NCBI GenBank assembly: GCA_963678485.1 | Contig: OY782882.1 | Span: forward strand, 4,154,001-4,218,000 | Source: CALGYY01 sp963678485 | Lineage (GTDB): Bacteria; Bacteroidota; Bacteroidia; Bacteroidales; CAIWKO01 | Reading direction: 5' to 3' | Length of the DNA: 64,000 nucleotides | In this document: positions 44,301 through 53,228 of the stretch, one piece after another | How the letters are laid out: every line of letters begins with the position of its first letter | Numbering within the stretch: the first letter of the stretch is position 1 | Position numbers and translations under genes: made by a program | Notes under the pieces: model-generated | What the model was told of the DNA's origin: nothing | What the model saw: the letters and a program-made list of their open reading frames with translations, nothing else | Database searches by the model: none

Positions 44301-47300
44301 TTCGGGCTGTAGTGCCTCCATCATACGATCCCAGATTAGCTAAAACCGAACTGAATAAATCATTGTAATTACTGGTCACAGTGGAACTGTTAGTCGTAAT
44401 GGCATAATGGCGCGCACCGCCTCCTGTGCGTGCATTGTAGAATATGTTATTTGCAAGTGTGGATGATCCCGCATCACGTTTGAATGCATAAGTGTTGATT
44501 GCACCTGCGGTGCCATCTGCACCACCAAGATATACTGAGTTGTAATTATAGGTGCATGCTGAAGCTGAGCTCTGCCAAATTCCAATCATTTTTGGTGAAG
44601 TAGCAATCTGTACTCCCGATGCATTGTAACCTAACCGGATCATATTATTGTTGACTATTGCAATACCAACATGTGCCTTGATACCGACCTGTGTGGCGGT
44701 GTTTGATGTAGTGGAAAAACTATGAATGAGGTTTTTTGCAATCGTAGAACCAGTAGCCCCGTCATGATGACACATTATTCCATACACTTGAACGGCGCCG
44801 GCTCCTGTTGAATTAAAGGAATGTATTGTATTTTGCGCAATGAAATGCCCTCCATTTACTGAATTGATACTGGCAATTCCTGTCATTGCAGACATCAGAT
44901 TGACGGTAGACCAGTCACCTGTTCTAGTGCTGGCTGCTGAAATATTATAAATGCTATTTCCAATTACCGTTTGATTTCCATTGGTTGCCTGATTGTAAAG
45001 TCCTACGAAAAATGCACCGTTGCTGGTACAGCGATTATTGATATTTGCCATGGTGTTGTTGGAAACAGTCGTATTGTAATTACCCGATGTGCCAAAATAA
45101 ATTCCACCAATAGTCACTTCTGGTGTGGCCCCTGCTGTACTTTGAATGCTGTTCGCCGTTGTGCTGTTTCCAATGGTATTTCCTGAGATTACAACATCAT
45201 TTATTAAGGTTCCTGTAATCTCGATAGCATTAAATCCACACTGGTCTGCAATAGTACCATTAATCGTTATTGAACCGATGGTGTTGTTCATCACATTGCC
45301 ATCTCCACTTTTATAAATACCATTATTCCATGCGTAATAGGTGGAGTTGGCATTAACCGTTAAGTTTATTGATCCTGTAGCTGCGTCGCCAATGGTATTT
45401 CCAATTACATCCGTTCTTCCTCCGTAGATATCAATAGTAGTAAATACCGAAGTCCCATCTGTTCCTGGAAAAGAAGTGAAGGAAATATTCCGAATGGTGT
45501 TATTGCTAATCGTAGAAATTCCATTCGTCCCCGTACTGATTAATATACCTTCGAAGGTCCCAGCTATAGAGGAACAGTTATAACTCATGGCAAGGCCACC
45601 ACAGCTGGCGGCTCTTCCGCCGATATAATTATTCGTAATGCTGAATTCACTTCCACGCGAATTACTGATGAATATTCCCCAAAAACCGCCATCAGTGCGG
45701 GCTACCGTTTGATAAATACTATTTCCGCTTATCGTCCAACGTGCATTTCCCCCGCCAATACTGATGCCTCGGGCATCAGCACTTGCCAAAAAGAAGTTGT
45801 AAATTTCGTTGTTGGCTATAGTATTATTGTCATTTTCTTTTCCGAAAATTCCGGTTGCTGTGATAGCAATGGCTGGGGTTGTAGCTCCATCATGGATGGC
45901 ACAATTGGTAATTAAATTATTGTCGTTACCTGTCACAGTTCCTGCACCAAATGCAACAACGCCAACAGCTCCCGTGTTCTGAACTCCGCGCAGATCGCAG
46001 TACTTAACGGTATTATAGCATGCATCAGCTAAAAGACGAATAGTGCTCCCCGAAGTATTTGTATTTGAAATAATGAGGCTGTTTGCTGCCCCTGTCGAAT
46101 CAAGTTTTCCATTGAAGATTACTCGATCAGCGCCATTGAGTGTGATAAGAGAGCTTGCTGATGAACCGGACAGTGTGCGTGCTGCTCCCGTTGGATAGAT
46201 GTATACTCTGTATCCCATATTACCGCAACTGGCTGATTGGTTTAAAACAGCATCATTATTATCAGTAATATTTGAAATGATTTGTAAATAGAGATCTCCA
46301 GATAATCCAAACGTATTTATATCTGCAAAGGCGGTTCGTAAATTTGCATAATTACCGGCTGTTCCTACGGTTCTGATACCCGACAATCCCGAGCCTAACA
46401 CCGTAAGTGTTGCTGCAGTTGAGGTGGCAGCTGGTGCACAAAAGCCGCTTACTATGCAACGATAGGTTCTTCCTGATAATCCTGCTGGATTTGAAATGGT
46501 TAGATTTTCTGTGGTAACACCGCTATACACACCGGTATTGCTTAGATTAACTCCGTTTTCCTGCCATTGATAGGTCATTCCTGCACCAATAGCCACAATC
46601 GAAAAGCTTACAGCTGTTCCCGCACATCCGGTTGTGCTGAGGGGTTGCGTCACGATTACGGGTTCATCAAGGGCAGAAACAGCTACGCTTCCGCATGATG
46701 CAGACCAGCAACCAAGAGCATTGTCCCTGGAGCGAATGTAATAGGTTGCTGTGGATGATGCCGTAAAGGTTGCTCCCGAACCAAGACCGGTGTTGGTTCC
46801 GCAATCAGTTCCCTGCCAGTACCAGGTTTGTCCCCCGGGTGCGGAACCCGTGGCCGTTAATGTGACATTACAAGCGAGTGCCGAAGCTGTCGGATTTGCT
46901 GGTGTTGCAGGTGCAGCAGATGCATTCACTACTAATTGAGCAGTTGCAGAGGTCAATGATCCACAGGTGTTGGTTAGTACACAGGTATAGGGCGAATATG
47001 TGCCTGCTGCAATTGGTCCGCTTATGTTAAGTGTGGCAGAGTTAGCACCTGAATAAATGGCACCTGCCGGAGTGCCATTTACAACGGGGCTTCCGAGGTA
47101 CATCCATTGGTAGGTTAATTCCGGAGATCCGGAAACCACTTTAAAATCAGCACTTCCACCATTGCAAAGCGTCTGATTCGAAGGTTGAGTGGTGATGGTT
47201 ATGCAAGTATATGTGATGCGCACCATACCATTTGATCCGGCACCTCCGTACAAATATGAAGTAACAGCATCGCCTGAACCACTGCCTCCGCCGCCCGGAC

Positions 47301-47988
47301 TGAATCCCGGGTTTCCATTGCAATCGCAGGCTCCGTTGCCGCCAGTGGCACCATTGCCGCCTCCCGCAGGTGCAATACCTCCGGCTCCACCAGTGGCTCC
47401 GCCATTCGCTCCTGCCAGTCCGTTAGCTGCCGTTCCCGCTGAAGAACCACCGCCGCCCCCTGTGCCTAATGAATTATTTCTGCCAGTGCCACCATTGCCA
47501 CCAGTATATTTTGTTGTGCCTACTCCCGCAGCTGCTGAACCACCTGCACCCGCTGCAGATGGGCCAGATCCTGTTGGGGAATAACCCGGACCACCACCTT
47601 TAGCTAGTATTGTTGCTACATCATAAAACCAGGAATCACCACCAGCGCCCGCTGCTTCCGCATCGCCATAGCCGCCGCCATATCCACCAATCCCAACATT
47701 TACTGCGTAGGTTCCTCCGGGCGTCACTGCGATATTATTCTGCAAACTATAAGCGCCACCGCCACCACCTGATCCGCCATACCATGTGTAAGCATTTCCG
47801 CCGCCACCGCCACCGGCACCCCAGCATTCAACATTTACTGAAGTCACACCAATCGGCACAGTAAAATATGTACTGGTTGTAAAGGTTACTGTGGTCTGTC
47901 CTGTACTTATTTCTGAATTAAAGAAAATTAATAGTACAGAGAGAATATATATTATTGGAGATGATAGGATTTTATGATATATTTTCAT
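41317..47988 (-). CDS. Giant secreted protein: Gly-rich, Ig-like, beta-helix and T9SS sorting domains
   Basis: 2223 aa from the ATG at 47988, which begins a signal peptide (IIYILSVLLIFF). In order: a glycine-rich domain at about 35-260 (VECWGAGGGGGG to SNGMVRITYTC), Ig-like repeats (TTQPSNQTLCNGGSADF), a long parallel beta-helix part at about 535-1250 with many NNT/GNTI turns, further Ig-like repeats, a beta-sandwich and, in the last ~80 residues (YYPNPFTQQIMV to the end), a type A T9SS sorting domain. It should be secreted across the outer membrane and held on the surface or released. Adhesion or matrix function is probable; no catalytic residues seen. Confidence 0.88.
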   Translation of the reverse strand: MKIYHKILSSPIIYILSVLLIFFNSEISTGQTTVTFTTSTYFTVPIGVTSVNVECWGAGGGGGGNAYTWYGGSGGGGGAYSLQNNIAVTPGGTYAVNVGIGGYGGGYGDAEAAGAGGDSWFYDVATILAKGGGPGYSPTGSGPSAAGAGGSAAAGVGTTKYTGGNGGTGRNNSLGTGGGGGSSAGTAANGLAGANGGATGGAGGIAPAGGGNGATGGNGACDCNGNPGFSPGGGGSGSGDAVTSYLYGGAGSNGMVRITYTCITITTQPSNQTLCNGGSADFKVVSGSPELTYQWMYLGSPVVNGTPAGAIYSGANSATLNISGPIAAGTYSPYTCVLTNTCGSLTSATAQLVVNASAAPATPANPTASALACNVTLTATGSAPGGQTWYWQGTDCGTNTGLGSGATFTASSTATYYIRSRDNALGCWSASCGSVAVSALDEPVIVTQPLSTTGCAGTAVSFSIVAIGAGMTYQWQENGVNLSNTGVYSGVTTENLTISNPAGLSGRTYRCIVSGFCAPAATSTAATLTVLGSGLSGIRTVGTAGNYANLRTAFADINTFGLSGDLYLQIISNITDNNDAVLNQSASCGNMGYRVYIYPTGAARTLSGSSASSLITLNGADRVIFNGKLDSTGAANSLIISNTNTSGSTIRLLADACYNTVKYCDLRGVQNTGAVGVVAFGAGTVTGNDNNLITNCAIHDGATTPAIAITATGIFGKENDNNTIANNEIYNFFLASADARGISIGGGNARWTISGNSIYQTVARTDGGFWGIFISNSRGSEFSITNNYIGGRAASCGGLAMSYNCSSIAGTFEGILISTGTNGISTISNNTIRNISFTSFPGTDGTSVFTTIDIYGGRTDVIGNTIGDAATGSINLTVNANSTYYAWNNGIYKSGDGNVMNNTIGSITINGTIADQCGFNAIEITGTLINDVVISGNTIGNSTTANSIQSTAGATPEVTIGGIYFGTSGNYNTTVSNNTMANINNRCTSNGAFFVGLYNQATNGNQTVIGNSIYNISAASTRTGDWSTVNLMSAMTGIASINSVNGGHFIAQNTIHSFNSTGAGAVQVYGIMCHHDGATGSTIAKNLIHSFSTTSNTATQVGIKAHVGIAIVNNNMIRLGYNASGVQIATSPKMIGIWQSSASACTYNYNSVYLGGADGTAGAINTYAFKRDAGSSTLANNIFYNARTGGGARHYAITTNSSTVTSNYNDLFSSVLANLGSYDGGTTARTFAAWQTGTSQDANSRSENPLFVNPTGSALLVDLHLAPGSPEIGRALANGVNSDIDNQMRKTGVGFPNGPTIGADEVITGAVGANAYGIYAPATLAGNVTDCEIYAVGGTPGGLGIRVGSPTDINYANVYIKLYHIITASNYSCMHTRMKFTTSDPTPFDWLLGNGAAPLTSSVNPVNDVTYSSVGRKSIIESIKVFKDFVNMTMDTPDEGSILGAPAGAGCPTTYSYTSSVAGSPGFTYYWTVNAPGGCSATIASPNTSTTDVTFVNQTGVNQVFVLTLQITTECCGPLERVIRYITIYPSPTAPTVSGTTFSLCTGGSQSVSVTGPDPTYSYEWYDASTGGSLLGTGTTFTINPVLSGTESYWVQATNSYGCASTRTEVQVTGNDTPSPTVSGASTCGTGDITLTVSSPSAGATYNWYSGSCGGTLLQTSTATSFTTNISATTTFYVEVIPVGCGASSCSSPIGTLISPPNPIVWLGAVGGVNNWFNAANWSSGCLPTCATNVQIPNLAIDPDIGFNATANAACQNIELQSGAILSFSDSKAELDICGNTIHAGVVSTGGLGLVKFMGSSAQTYTKTGSGDFHNVTLNNTAVTPSLTISSGDLILDASGVFEFQSGKVVTAANNLIIKNTDVASIIGHSTTNYVNGNLTRYVSSSGQYDLPLGNNNAYELGTINISSTSGLTYLNTNFSNPANATGSALPLIENTLYYDAILNCGGVNATTGNANGGIWTITPDAGTANYTMILQGRNWDNPGTGQIIVKRNTSGPGPWTLAGAAVSNTNVGGVITCERNTYSGFSQFAIARTRDVLPISLINFNAKCENASADVQWSTASEQNNDYFSLERSIDAASWELLATVQGAGNSNNIKKYQYTDDAPYQGISYYRLKQTDFDGAFKYFGPVSAQCDQGANSPSVAYYPNPFTQQIMVDISNLITNNATVSIFNILGEKIFDEAIADINENNHKFILDLKVLASGVYTIQFSSANFTQSSRIVKYY

Positions 47989-48043
47989 TGTAGTAATATT
48001 TGTCATTGATACTAATGAGATATGTTCTATTATTTACGAATGA

Positions 48044-50632
48044 TCAAGGCGCAGATCCTACTCCTGCATCAATGTAACATCTCACTATATTATAGGCTGA
48101 ACATCCTGCTCCCAGCTTAATCCCATAGTTTGTTTTATTCGACGCCGCGGCATGTCCAGGATTGGAGGCTAATGGATTTGCTCCCGGTAATTCAATCCTG
48201 ACATCCTGTATCCTGAAATTAATTGCTCCATCATCAACCCTGAACGCTGTGCAGGTATTGGCATTATCACTGTCCGCCGCGTTAGATCTTCGAATGGTGG
48301 TCGTGTTGGTGCCGCCTGTCATATCACTGTATTTTGTACTGAAGGTTGCGTCGTAACCGCCTTCAATGGTTGCGAAACTGTGAATGTTTTGATAATCGCT
48401 TAGTGAGTAAATGCCTCGCTGCATCTTGATTACCGTATAGGTGCATTGTGCTTTGGTAATTGCATCTGCTAGTGTTGTTGGAGAACCTTTGGTATATCCG
48501 TCTCCACCGCCCGCAGGTGAAACATAAATAACATCACAGCTTCCTCCGCCTGTACCAGCAGAAGCAAGCGATAATGTTGTTGAAGGACTATTCCCGTTGT
48601 GACAGCCGGAACCTGTCGTCACTGTTACCGTATATGTGCCTGCTGCTGCCACAGAAATAGATGAGGTTGTTGCACCTGTTGACCAAACATAAGTGCAACT
48701 GCCGCATGCAACGCCGTTTATCGTTGTTGAAGCGTTAAGCACCACTGGTGGCGCAAACGAGCATACTGTGGTTGATCCCGGTGATATGGTAGTGATAATA
48801 TTACCCTCAACATTGACAGTTGTTGTCGCAGTTCTTGTGCAGCCACCATACGTCGCAGTAACATTATAATTCGTAGTAATAGTCGGAGTTAATCCGGTGA
48901 ATACACCATTCGTGCTGTTGGTGAGCCCACCGGGATTCAAGGTATAGGTTACTAATCCACCATCAGCACCATCAGCATTCAGGTTGACTGAAGAGCCGTT
49001 GCAAATACTCGCCTGACTTGGCGTAAGTGTTATCGGTGCCAGATAGTTGAAATTTATCGTGCTGCCCGGAAGGATTTTGTTACCGCATTTATCGGCCAGT
49101 GATGGATTAGCCCCAACCACGATTTGGTATTGTCCGGTGGACAAGGTGCCATCATGTGTGATCTGCAATTGATTTGTCAGCGCTCCACTCGTCGTAGGAC
49201 AGTTGAAGCCTAGAATCTGCGTGACTTTTGAGGTTACGTCTGTTCCCGGAAGAAGAATTACAGAGAAATCGTTTTCCTGAACACTTAAACATTGTACAGG
49301 TTCGCTCATTGTAATCAATATCGTGTTATCAGTGCACGAAGGAGCAATACTCGTCATTGTGGGACGGGTATTATCAACAATGGATGCTGTACCAAGGAAG
49401 GTGATGTCAAAGCCAGTGTTGTCACCAGTCCAATTGTCGATAATTAATGCGTATGTTCTGCCAGCAGCCATATTACTGATACCATCCATCGTTGGTAAAC
49501 CGGATGCTGATACCGATTGCGATGGAGCTTCCGTTGCTCCAGGGATGGTTAGTCCGGTGTTTCCGTAGGTTGCAGAAAAATTACAACGAATAGGAATCGA
49601 AGAAGGGACATTGGAGCAACCGCCAATAGTAGTCAGATCATAAAGTGCAAAGTCATAATCCTTCGTTGTTGCAATATCAAATCCGAAGGTTCCTGCGGTC
49701 TGACAGGTGAATACATACCAGATTGAATTTGTTTCACCCGATAGCAAGCAACTGCTGGTGGAAACGTCCTGTATGCTTCCATGATCATAATAGGATCCTG
49801 TATAAGAGTAGAAACCGGAACAAAGAGGAATAGCTCCGGCGCAATCTTGTTCAGGCCCTACCTGACTTCCAACGGGCATGACCGATTGAGTGGCGCAGAT
49901 ATTAAAATTACCGGTGCTTGCTGATGTGGTGGCCACTTCCAGAAAATAGGTGCCTCCCGGCGTCAGATGGTCAAAGTGAAAGGTTGTGGAAGCAGTATTA
50001 CATTGGGTTTCTATACCGTTGGGTGCGGCGCAGGTTCCCGACATTAAAAACAAAAAGATATTATTTCCCTGACCAAGCGATGGCGCTCCAAGTCCACCTG
50101 GGACTGTGAAAGTAATGTCAATTTGGTCATTGCTTCCAGTGAGTGTAAAGGTGTACCAAACTGAAGAAGCATCAACGGGTACGCATCCACCGTAATAATC
50201 CCCGGTGGCATCAATGTTTGTCTGGCTCGTAAGACAGTTGCCATTAAGAGGAGCAGGAATGCTGCGTGCACTGCAGATATCATCATTTGCTGGTGCGGCT
50301 TTAGCCGGATTGACTGGTGCCTTGGGACCCTTGATGGCAGTTTCAAGAAGTTTTCTTGTTAGAACTCTTGCCGATTCAATGTTTGGAGCACTAACTATTG
50401 TCGTTGTTTGTTGAAAATCTGTCGGTGAACCGATTTGGTTTTCATTTCCTGTTTGAAATGTTTGTGTGCTGTCGGATGAAATCTGTCGCTGGTTTCTTTT
50501 AAGCTGTAGCGGTCCTTCTGCAGCAGGTAAATCTCCCTTCTGAGAATGGGCAACTTGTGCCTGAAGTGCTGATGAAACGAGGATAATGGCCAAAGCCATA
50601 GTTAGCCGAAGGAATCGGGTAGGTGTTTTCAT
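48044..50632 (-). CDS. Large secreted protein, apparently C-terminally truncated
   Basis: 862 aa. The signal peptide ends in LQAQ. Two jelly-roll-like domains (SSVWYTFTLTGSND, NSIWYVFTCQTAG), an Ig-like region with the motif PTMTSIAPSCTDNTILITMSEPV, and two PKD/Ig-like repeats follow. The last ~140 residues (VIYVSPAGGGDGYTKGSPTTLADAI) begin a beta-helix and then stop at YIDAGVGSAP. No T9SS sorting domain is present, unlike its neighbour, so the gene looks truncated by a frameshift or deletion. It is 55 bp upstream of the giant gene and may be co-transcribed with it. Confidence 0.75.
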   Translation of the reverse strand: MKTPTRFLRLTMALAIILVSSALQAQVAHSQKGDLPAAEGPLQLKRNQRQISSDSTQTFQTGNENQIGSPTDFQQTTTIVSAPNIESARVLTRKLLETAIKGPKAPVNPAKAAPANDDICSARSIPAPLNGNCLTSQTNIDATGDYYGGCVPVDASSVWYTFTLTGSNDQIDITFTVPGGLGAPSLGQGNNIFLFLMSGTCAAPNGIETQCNTASTTFHFDHLTPGGTYFLEVATTSASTGNFNICATQSVMPVGSQVGPEQDCAGAIPLCSGFYSYTGSYYDHGSIQDVSTSSCLLSGETNSIWYVFTCQTAGTFGFDIATTKDYDFALYDLTTIGGCSNVPSSIPIRCNFSATYGNTGLTIPGATEAPSQSVSASGLPTMDGISNMAAGRTYALIIDNWTGDNTGFDITFLGTASIVDNTRPTMTSIAPSCTDNTILITMSEPVQCLSVQENDFSVILLPGTDVTSKVTQILGFNCPTTSGALTNQLQITHDGTLSTGQYQIVVGANPSLADKCGNKILPGSTINFNYLAPITLTPSQASICNGSSVNLNADGADGGLVTYTLNPGGLTNSTNGVFTGLTPTITTNYNVTATYGGCTRTATTTVNVEGNIITTISPGSTTVCSFAPPVVLNASTTINGVACGSCTYVWSTGATTSSISVAAAGTYTVTVTTGSGCHNGNSPSTTLSLASAGTGGGSCDVIYVSPAGGGDGYTKGSPTTLADAITKAQCTYTVIKMQRGIYSLSDYQNIHSFATIEGGYDATFSTKYSDMTGGTNTTTIRRSNAADSDNANTCTAFRVDDGAINFRIQDVRIELPGANPLASNPGHAAASNKTNYGIKLGAGCSAYNIVRCYIDAGVGSAP

Positions 50633-51006
50633 GTTAAGAAAATGTAAAACTGTTAGGGTTTATTGAAAAAAATTAACAAAGTACGTTTGGTAATAGTAAA
50701 TCTTGCTGATAACCAATTAAAAACTAACAATGCGCAAAAGTACTAATTATTTATCTAAAATTGTACATTATATCTCTGAATAATCTAAAATATTTGTGTT
50801 TTTAAAAAATTTAACAAACTTATATTAAGCAATTTAAAACACAATTCTCATTTGATTATATATAACTTTGGTGCATGTAAGCTAAAATACGGTGTTTTTA
50901 GGTGTTTTATCAAAGTTTAAATGTTAATATTAATTGAATACATGAAATAGATGCAAATTTTCTAGGTCTCATTTTCTCAATGTTAAAAAAAATACTACTT
51001 TTGTCG
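50633..51006. other. AT-rich intergenic region
   Basis: 374 bp, strongly AT-rich, with stops in every frame. It should hold the promoter of the minus-strand secreted-protein gene and that of the SRP RNA; only the latter is recognisable. No repeat or further RNA was seen. Confidence 0.6.
50996..51003 (+). promoter_or_regulatory. -7 box of the SRP RNA gene
   Basis: TACTTTTG directly before the RNA, with a TTTC at 50973-50976 about 19 bases upstream as a weak -33. The distance to the first paired base (51008) fits a transcription start just before it. Confidence 0.6.
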
Positions 51007-51104
51007 TGGGTAAGTCTTATACGACCAGCTCCCACGAACTCCCCCAGGTCCGGAAGGAAGCAAGGGTAACTGGTTGTAGCGGTGCGATATAAGTAGCTTA
51101 CCCA
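51007..51104 (+). ncRNA. ffs: Bacterial small SRP RNA (4.5S)
   Basis: The conserved apical loop and asymmetric bulge sequence GGTCCGGAAGGAAGCA is at 51047-51062. The ends pair as GGGTAAG (51008-51014) with CTTACCC (51097-51103), and a T-run follows at 51105-51110 as terminator. The whole folds as one long hairpin of about 98 nt, the size of the Alu-less bacterial form. With Ffh and FtsY it targets membrane proteins to the translocon. The exact ends are approximate. Confidence 0.95.
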
Positions 51105-51141
51105 TTTTTTATTTCCCTTCGTGTAGAAATTTTAACTTCAA

Positions 51142-51759
51142 ATGTTACTTAGAATTCATCCCGATAATCCCGCTGAGCGCCAATTACGCATGGCTGTCGA
51201 ATGTCTGGAAAACGACGGCGTAATCATTTATCCTACAGATACGGTGTATGCCATAGGATGCAGTATTTATAAACCCAAAGCTCTCGAGCGCGTAGCACGA
51301 ATCAAGGGATTAAAACTTGAAAAGGCAAACTTTTCTATTGTTTGCCACGACCTTAGTCATCTCTCTGAATACACTAAACCCATTCCTAACAATATTTACA
51401 AGTTGATGAAGCGGGTTTTTCCAGGACCATTTACATTTATTCTGGAGGCAAATAATAATATTCCAAAAATCTTCCAGCATAAAAAGCGTACGATTGGTAT
51501 TCGTATTCCGGATAATAATATTGCACGCGAAATTGTCCGCCTGCTTGGCAATCCAATTATTTCAACCTCTGTTCACGATGAGGATGATGTAATTGAATAT
51601 ACCACCGATCCTGAGTTGATTTACGAAAAATATAATCAGCTAGTAGATATGGTAATTGATGGCGGTTATGGCGATAACGAAGCGTCTACTGTTGTTGATT
51701 GCACCAGCGATAGCCCGGAAATTATCCGTCAGGGCAAAGGCGAACTCGACCTTACATAG
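51142..51759 (+). CDS. Threonylcarbamoyl-AMP synthase (Sua5/YciO/YrdC)
   Basis: 205 aa, matching the short YrdC-type form. The conserved pocket is visible: VIIYPTDTVYAIGC near residue 30, KRVFPGPFTFIL near 95, RTIGIRIPDN near 118 and STVVDCT near 188. It makes threonylcarbamoyl-AMP from threonine, bicarbonate and ATP, the first step of the tRNA t6A37 modification. The YciO branch of the family has unclear function, and the sequence could belong to either; the PTDTVY pocket fits both. It ends 2 bp before the cupin gene's ATG. Confidence 0.85.
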   Translation: MLLRIHPDNPAERQLRMAVECLENDGVIIYPTDTVYAIGCSIYKPKALERVARIKGLKLEKANFSIVCHDLSHLSEYTKPIPNNIYKLMKRVFPGPFTFILEANNNIPKIFQHKKRTIGIRIPDNNIAREIVRLLGNPIISTSVHDEDDVIEYTTDPELIYEKYNQLVDMVIDGGYGDNEASTVVDCTSDSPEIIRQGKGELDLT

Positions 51760-51761
51760 TG

Positions 51762-52088
51762 ATGTCAGTGATTAAAAATATTTTTTCCGAAATTCCCGAT
51801 GGAGATTCAACCAATGAGTTTCTTCAGGAAATCTTTACTCATGAATCATTACGAATAGAGCGGATAATAAGTACCGGACAAGTTTCTCCCGATGGCTTTT
51901 GGTATGATCAGGACGAGCAAGAATGGGTGATTCTTCTTGATGGCGAGGCATCATTAGAATTTGAAGATCTTTCGAGAATAAACCTCAATAAGGGTGATTA
52001 CCTTTTTATTCCTGCGCATCAAAAGCACCGTGTAGTATACACATCTGTAATGCCACCTTGTTGCTGGCTGGCGGCATTTTTTAAGTAG
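51762..52088 (+). CDS. Cupin-domain protein, 3' end at a mobile element
   Basis: 108 aa from the ATG at 51762; a GTG at 51759 overlaps the upstream stop and is less likely. It has a single cupin barrel: EWVILLDGEASLEF, then LNKGDYLFIPAHQKHRV with the typical G-D-x6-P-x2-x2-H pattern, and His as a potential metal ligand. The stop TAG at 52086-52088 shares its last base with the inverted repeat of the adjacent 122-bp element, so the original C-terminus may have been altered. Function cannot be predicted beyond a small-molecule or metal-binding role. Confidence 0.75.
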   Translation: MSVIKNIFSEIPDGDSTNEFLQEIFTHESLRIERIISTGQVSPDGFWYDQDEQEWVILLDGEASLEFEDLSRINLNKGDYLFIPAHQKHRVVYTSVMPPCCWLAAFFK

Positions 52089-52693
52089 CGACTGTCCATA
52101 AAGTGGATCAAGCGGAAAAGTTGAGGAGTAAGAATACTATTTATAGGAAAGAATAGGAATTATAAGCTTTCTTCAGCTGCGTATGGTACGAATAATCTTA
52201 AATGAAAGCATATTACATATATTGTTTGTAATATGATTAAATTTATCAATCTTTTAGAGCATCATGATTTAAAAGTGAAAAAGACCAATACCATTCGTAA
52301 TAAAGGGTTCTTTTACAGTATTGAAATTATGCAATGCTAATATTCAAAGCGTGTGCGCGGGTCTGTCAAAGCAAGCGGGCGTGGGCGAGAGCGGGGGGAT
52401 AGCAATTTTGCTTTGACTTGACTTTTGGCTCCACCATTTTTGTCAAGAAAAATGGTGGAAATAATAGAAATAAACAGCCAATTTAGCCGCGCCCTTGTTA
52501 ATTGGGACAAACCTTCTTTTGCCTCTAAGTTGTTGACGCATTTGGTTATTTTTTTACTCCTCAACAATCTGGCTTGATTCCATAATGTTCGCCTGCAGCC
52601 TTGCCCACCAATGATCGGGCAGTTGATGAACTCAGTAAAATTCAATCCTCCAACATTTCGGACGCTTTACTTCAGAGATTTATTATCAGCCAC
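52088..52693 (-). mobile_element. 122-bp TIR element, interrupted copy
   Basis: The ends are GCGACTGTCCATAAA (52088-52102) and CAGCCAC (52687-52693, preceded by TTATTAT), equivalent to the TIR of the copy at 28635-28757. TA lies on both sides (TA at 52086-52087 and at 52694-52695), which suggests a TA target duplication. Bases 52106-52580 are a different element inserted into it. With that and one target repeat removed the length is about 122 bp. An open frame running through it (52337-52645) crosses both elements and is not a real gene. Confidence 0.7.
52106..52580 (-). mobile_element. 475-bp non-autonomous TIR element, copy B
   Basis: Same family as 17336-18006, in opposite orientation. 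The inner inverted repeats GTTGAGGAGTAA and TTACTCCTCAAC are intact, and the CCACCATTTTT hairpin is at 52431-52458. Flanks CATAAAGTG (52097-52105) and CATAATGTT (52581-52589) match at 7 of 9 bases, the worn target duplication. It lacks the 183-bp segment found in copy A. It sits inside the 122-bp element, so it inserted later. Confidence 0.8.
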
Positions 52694-52711
52694 TAAGTTC
52701 TTTGATGGAAT

Positions 52712-53197
52712 TTAAACAGTACTTTTAAATTTCTCAATCCCTGGATAACCGAGCTTTTCCACTGCCATTTCTTCGCTAAGAATGAAGTACTGGATCTTTG
52801 CTTCAGAAGCTAGTTCTCCTGCTGCATTAAATAATTCTGCATGTATGGTTGCCACACGATGACGCGATTCGCTCAACTTGGCACGAATAAATAATGGGCC
52901 TTCGTCAATCATGACTTTTTTCATATAGCGCATTTCTAACCGCGAAGTTACTCCGCCTGTCCTCATATGTACCATGATCACCCAGGATGCAATTTCATCC
53001 AGCAAAGTGGCTTGTATTCCACCATGCAAGACATTCAGATATCCCTGAAAACAGGGGCGTGGATCCCAATGACTGATGATATATTCACCATCATCTTCAA
53101 ACTCCATCCTGAGGCCATTTTCATTATCTGGCGAACAACCAAAACAACGATATCCCGGTAATTCCCGGTAAGGATTAACAACTTTTTCGGTGGGCAT
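52712..53197 (-). CDS. PaaI/4HBT-type hotdog thioesterase
   Basis: 161 aa. The hotdog fold motif LHGGIQATLLDEIASW near residue 57 contains the HGG and the acidic residue used by PaaI-type thioesterases. An N-terminal CFGCSPDNENGLRM segment with two Cys is typical of a PaaI subset. It would hydrolyse acyl- or aryl-CoA thioesters in the cytoplasm. It follows the AOR gene by 31 bp on the same strand, so it may act on CoA derivatives of acids made by that enzyme; this is inferred. Confidence 0.82.
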   Translation of the reverse strand: MPTEKVVNPYRELPGYRCFGCSPDNENGLRMEFEDDGEYIISHWDPRPCFQGYLNVLHGGIQATLLDEIASWVIMVHMRTGGVTSRLEMRYMKKVMIDEGPLFIRAKLSESRHRVATIHAELFNAAGELASEAKIQYFILSEEMAVEKLGYPGIEKFKSTV

Positions 53198-53228
53198 AAA
53201 ACAAAAAATTTGAATTAAAAAATTGAAA

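Noticed and set aside
47189..47584. 131-residue Pro-rich reading frame on the plus strand
   Set aside because: It is the antisense of the glycine-rich domain; GGN codons read backwards give long Pro-rich open frames.
50996..51110. Riboswitch or tRNA-like structure before the Sua5 gene
   Set aside because: The GGTCCGGAAGGAAGCA core and pairing ends identify it as SRP RNA with its own terminator.
52337..52645. 102-residue frame similar to 17348-17587
   Set aside because: Similarity comes from two copies of a mobile element; the frame crosses an element boundary and breaks at the 183-bp insertion in copy A, so it is not a conserved protein.
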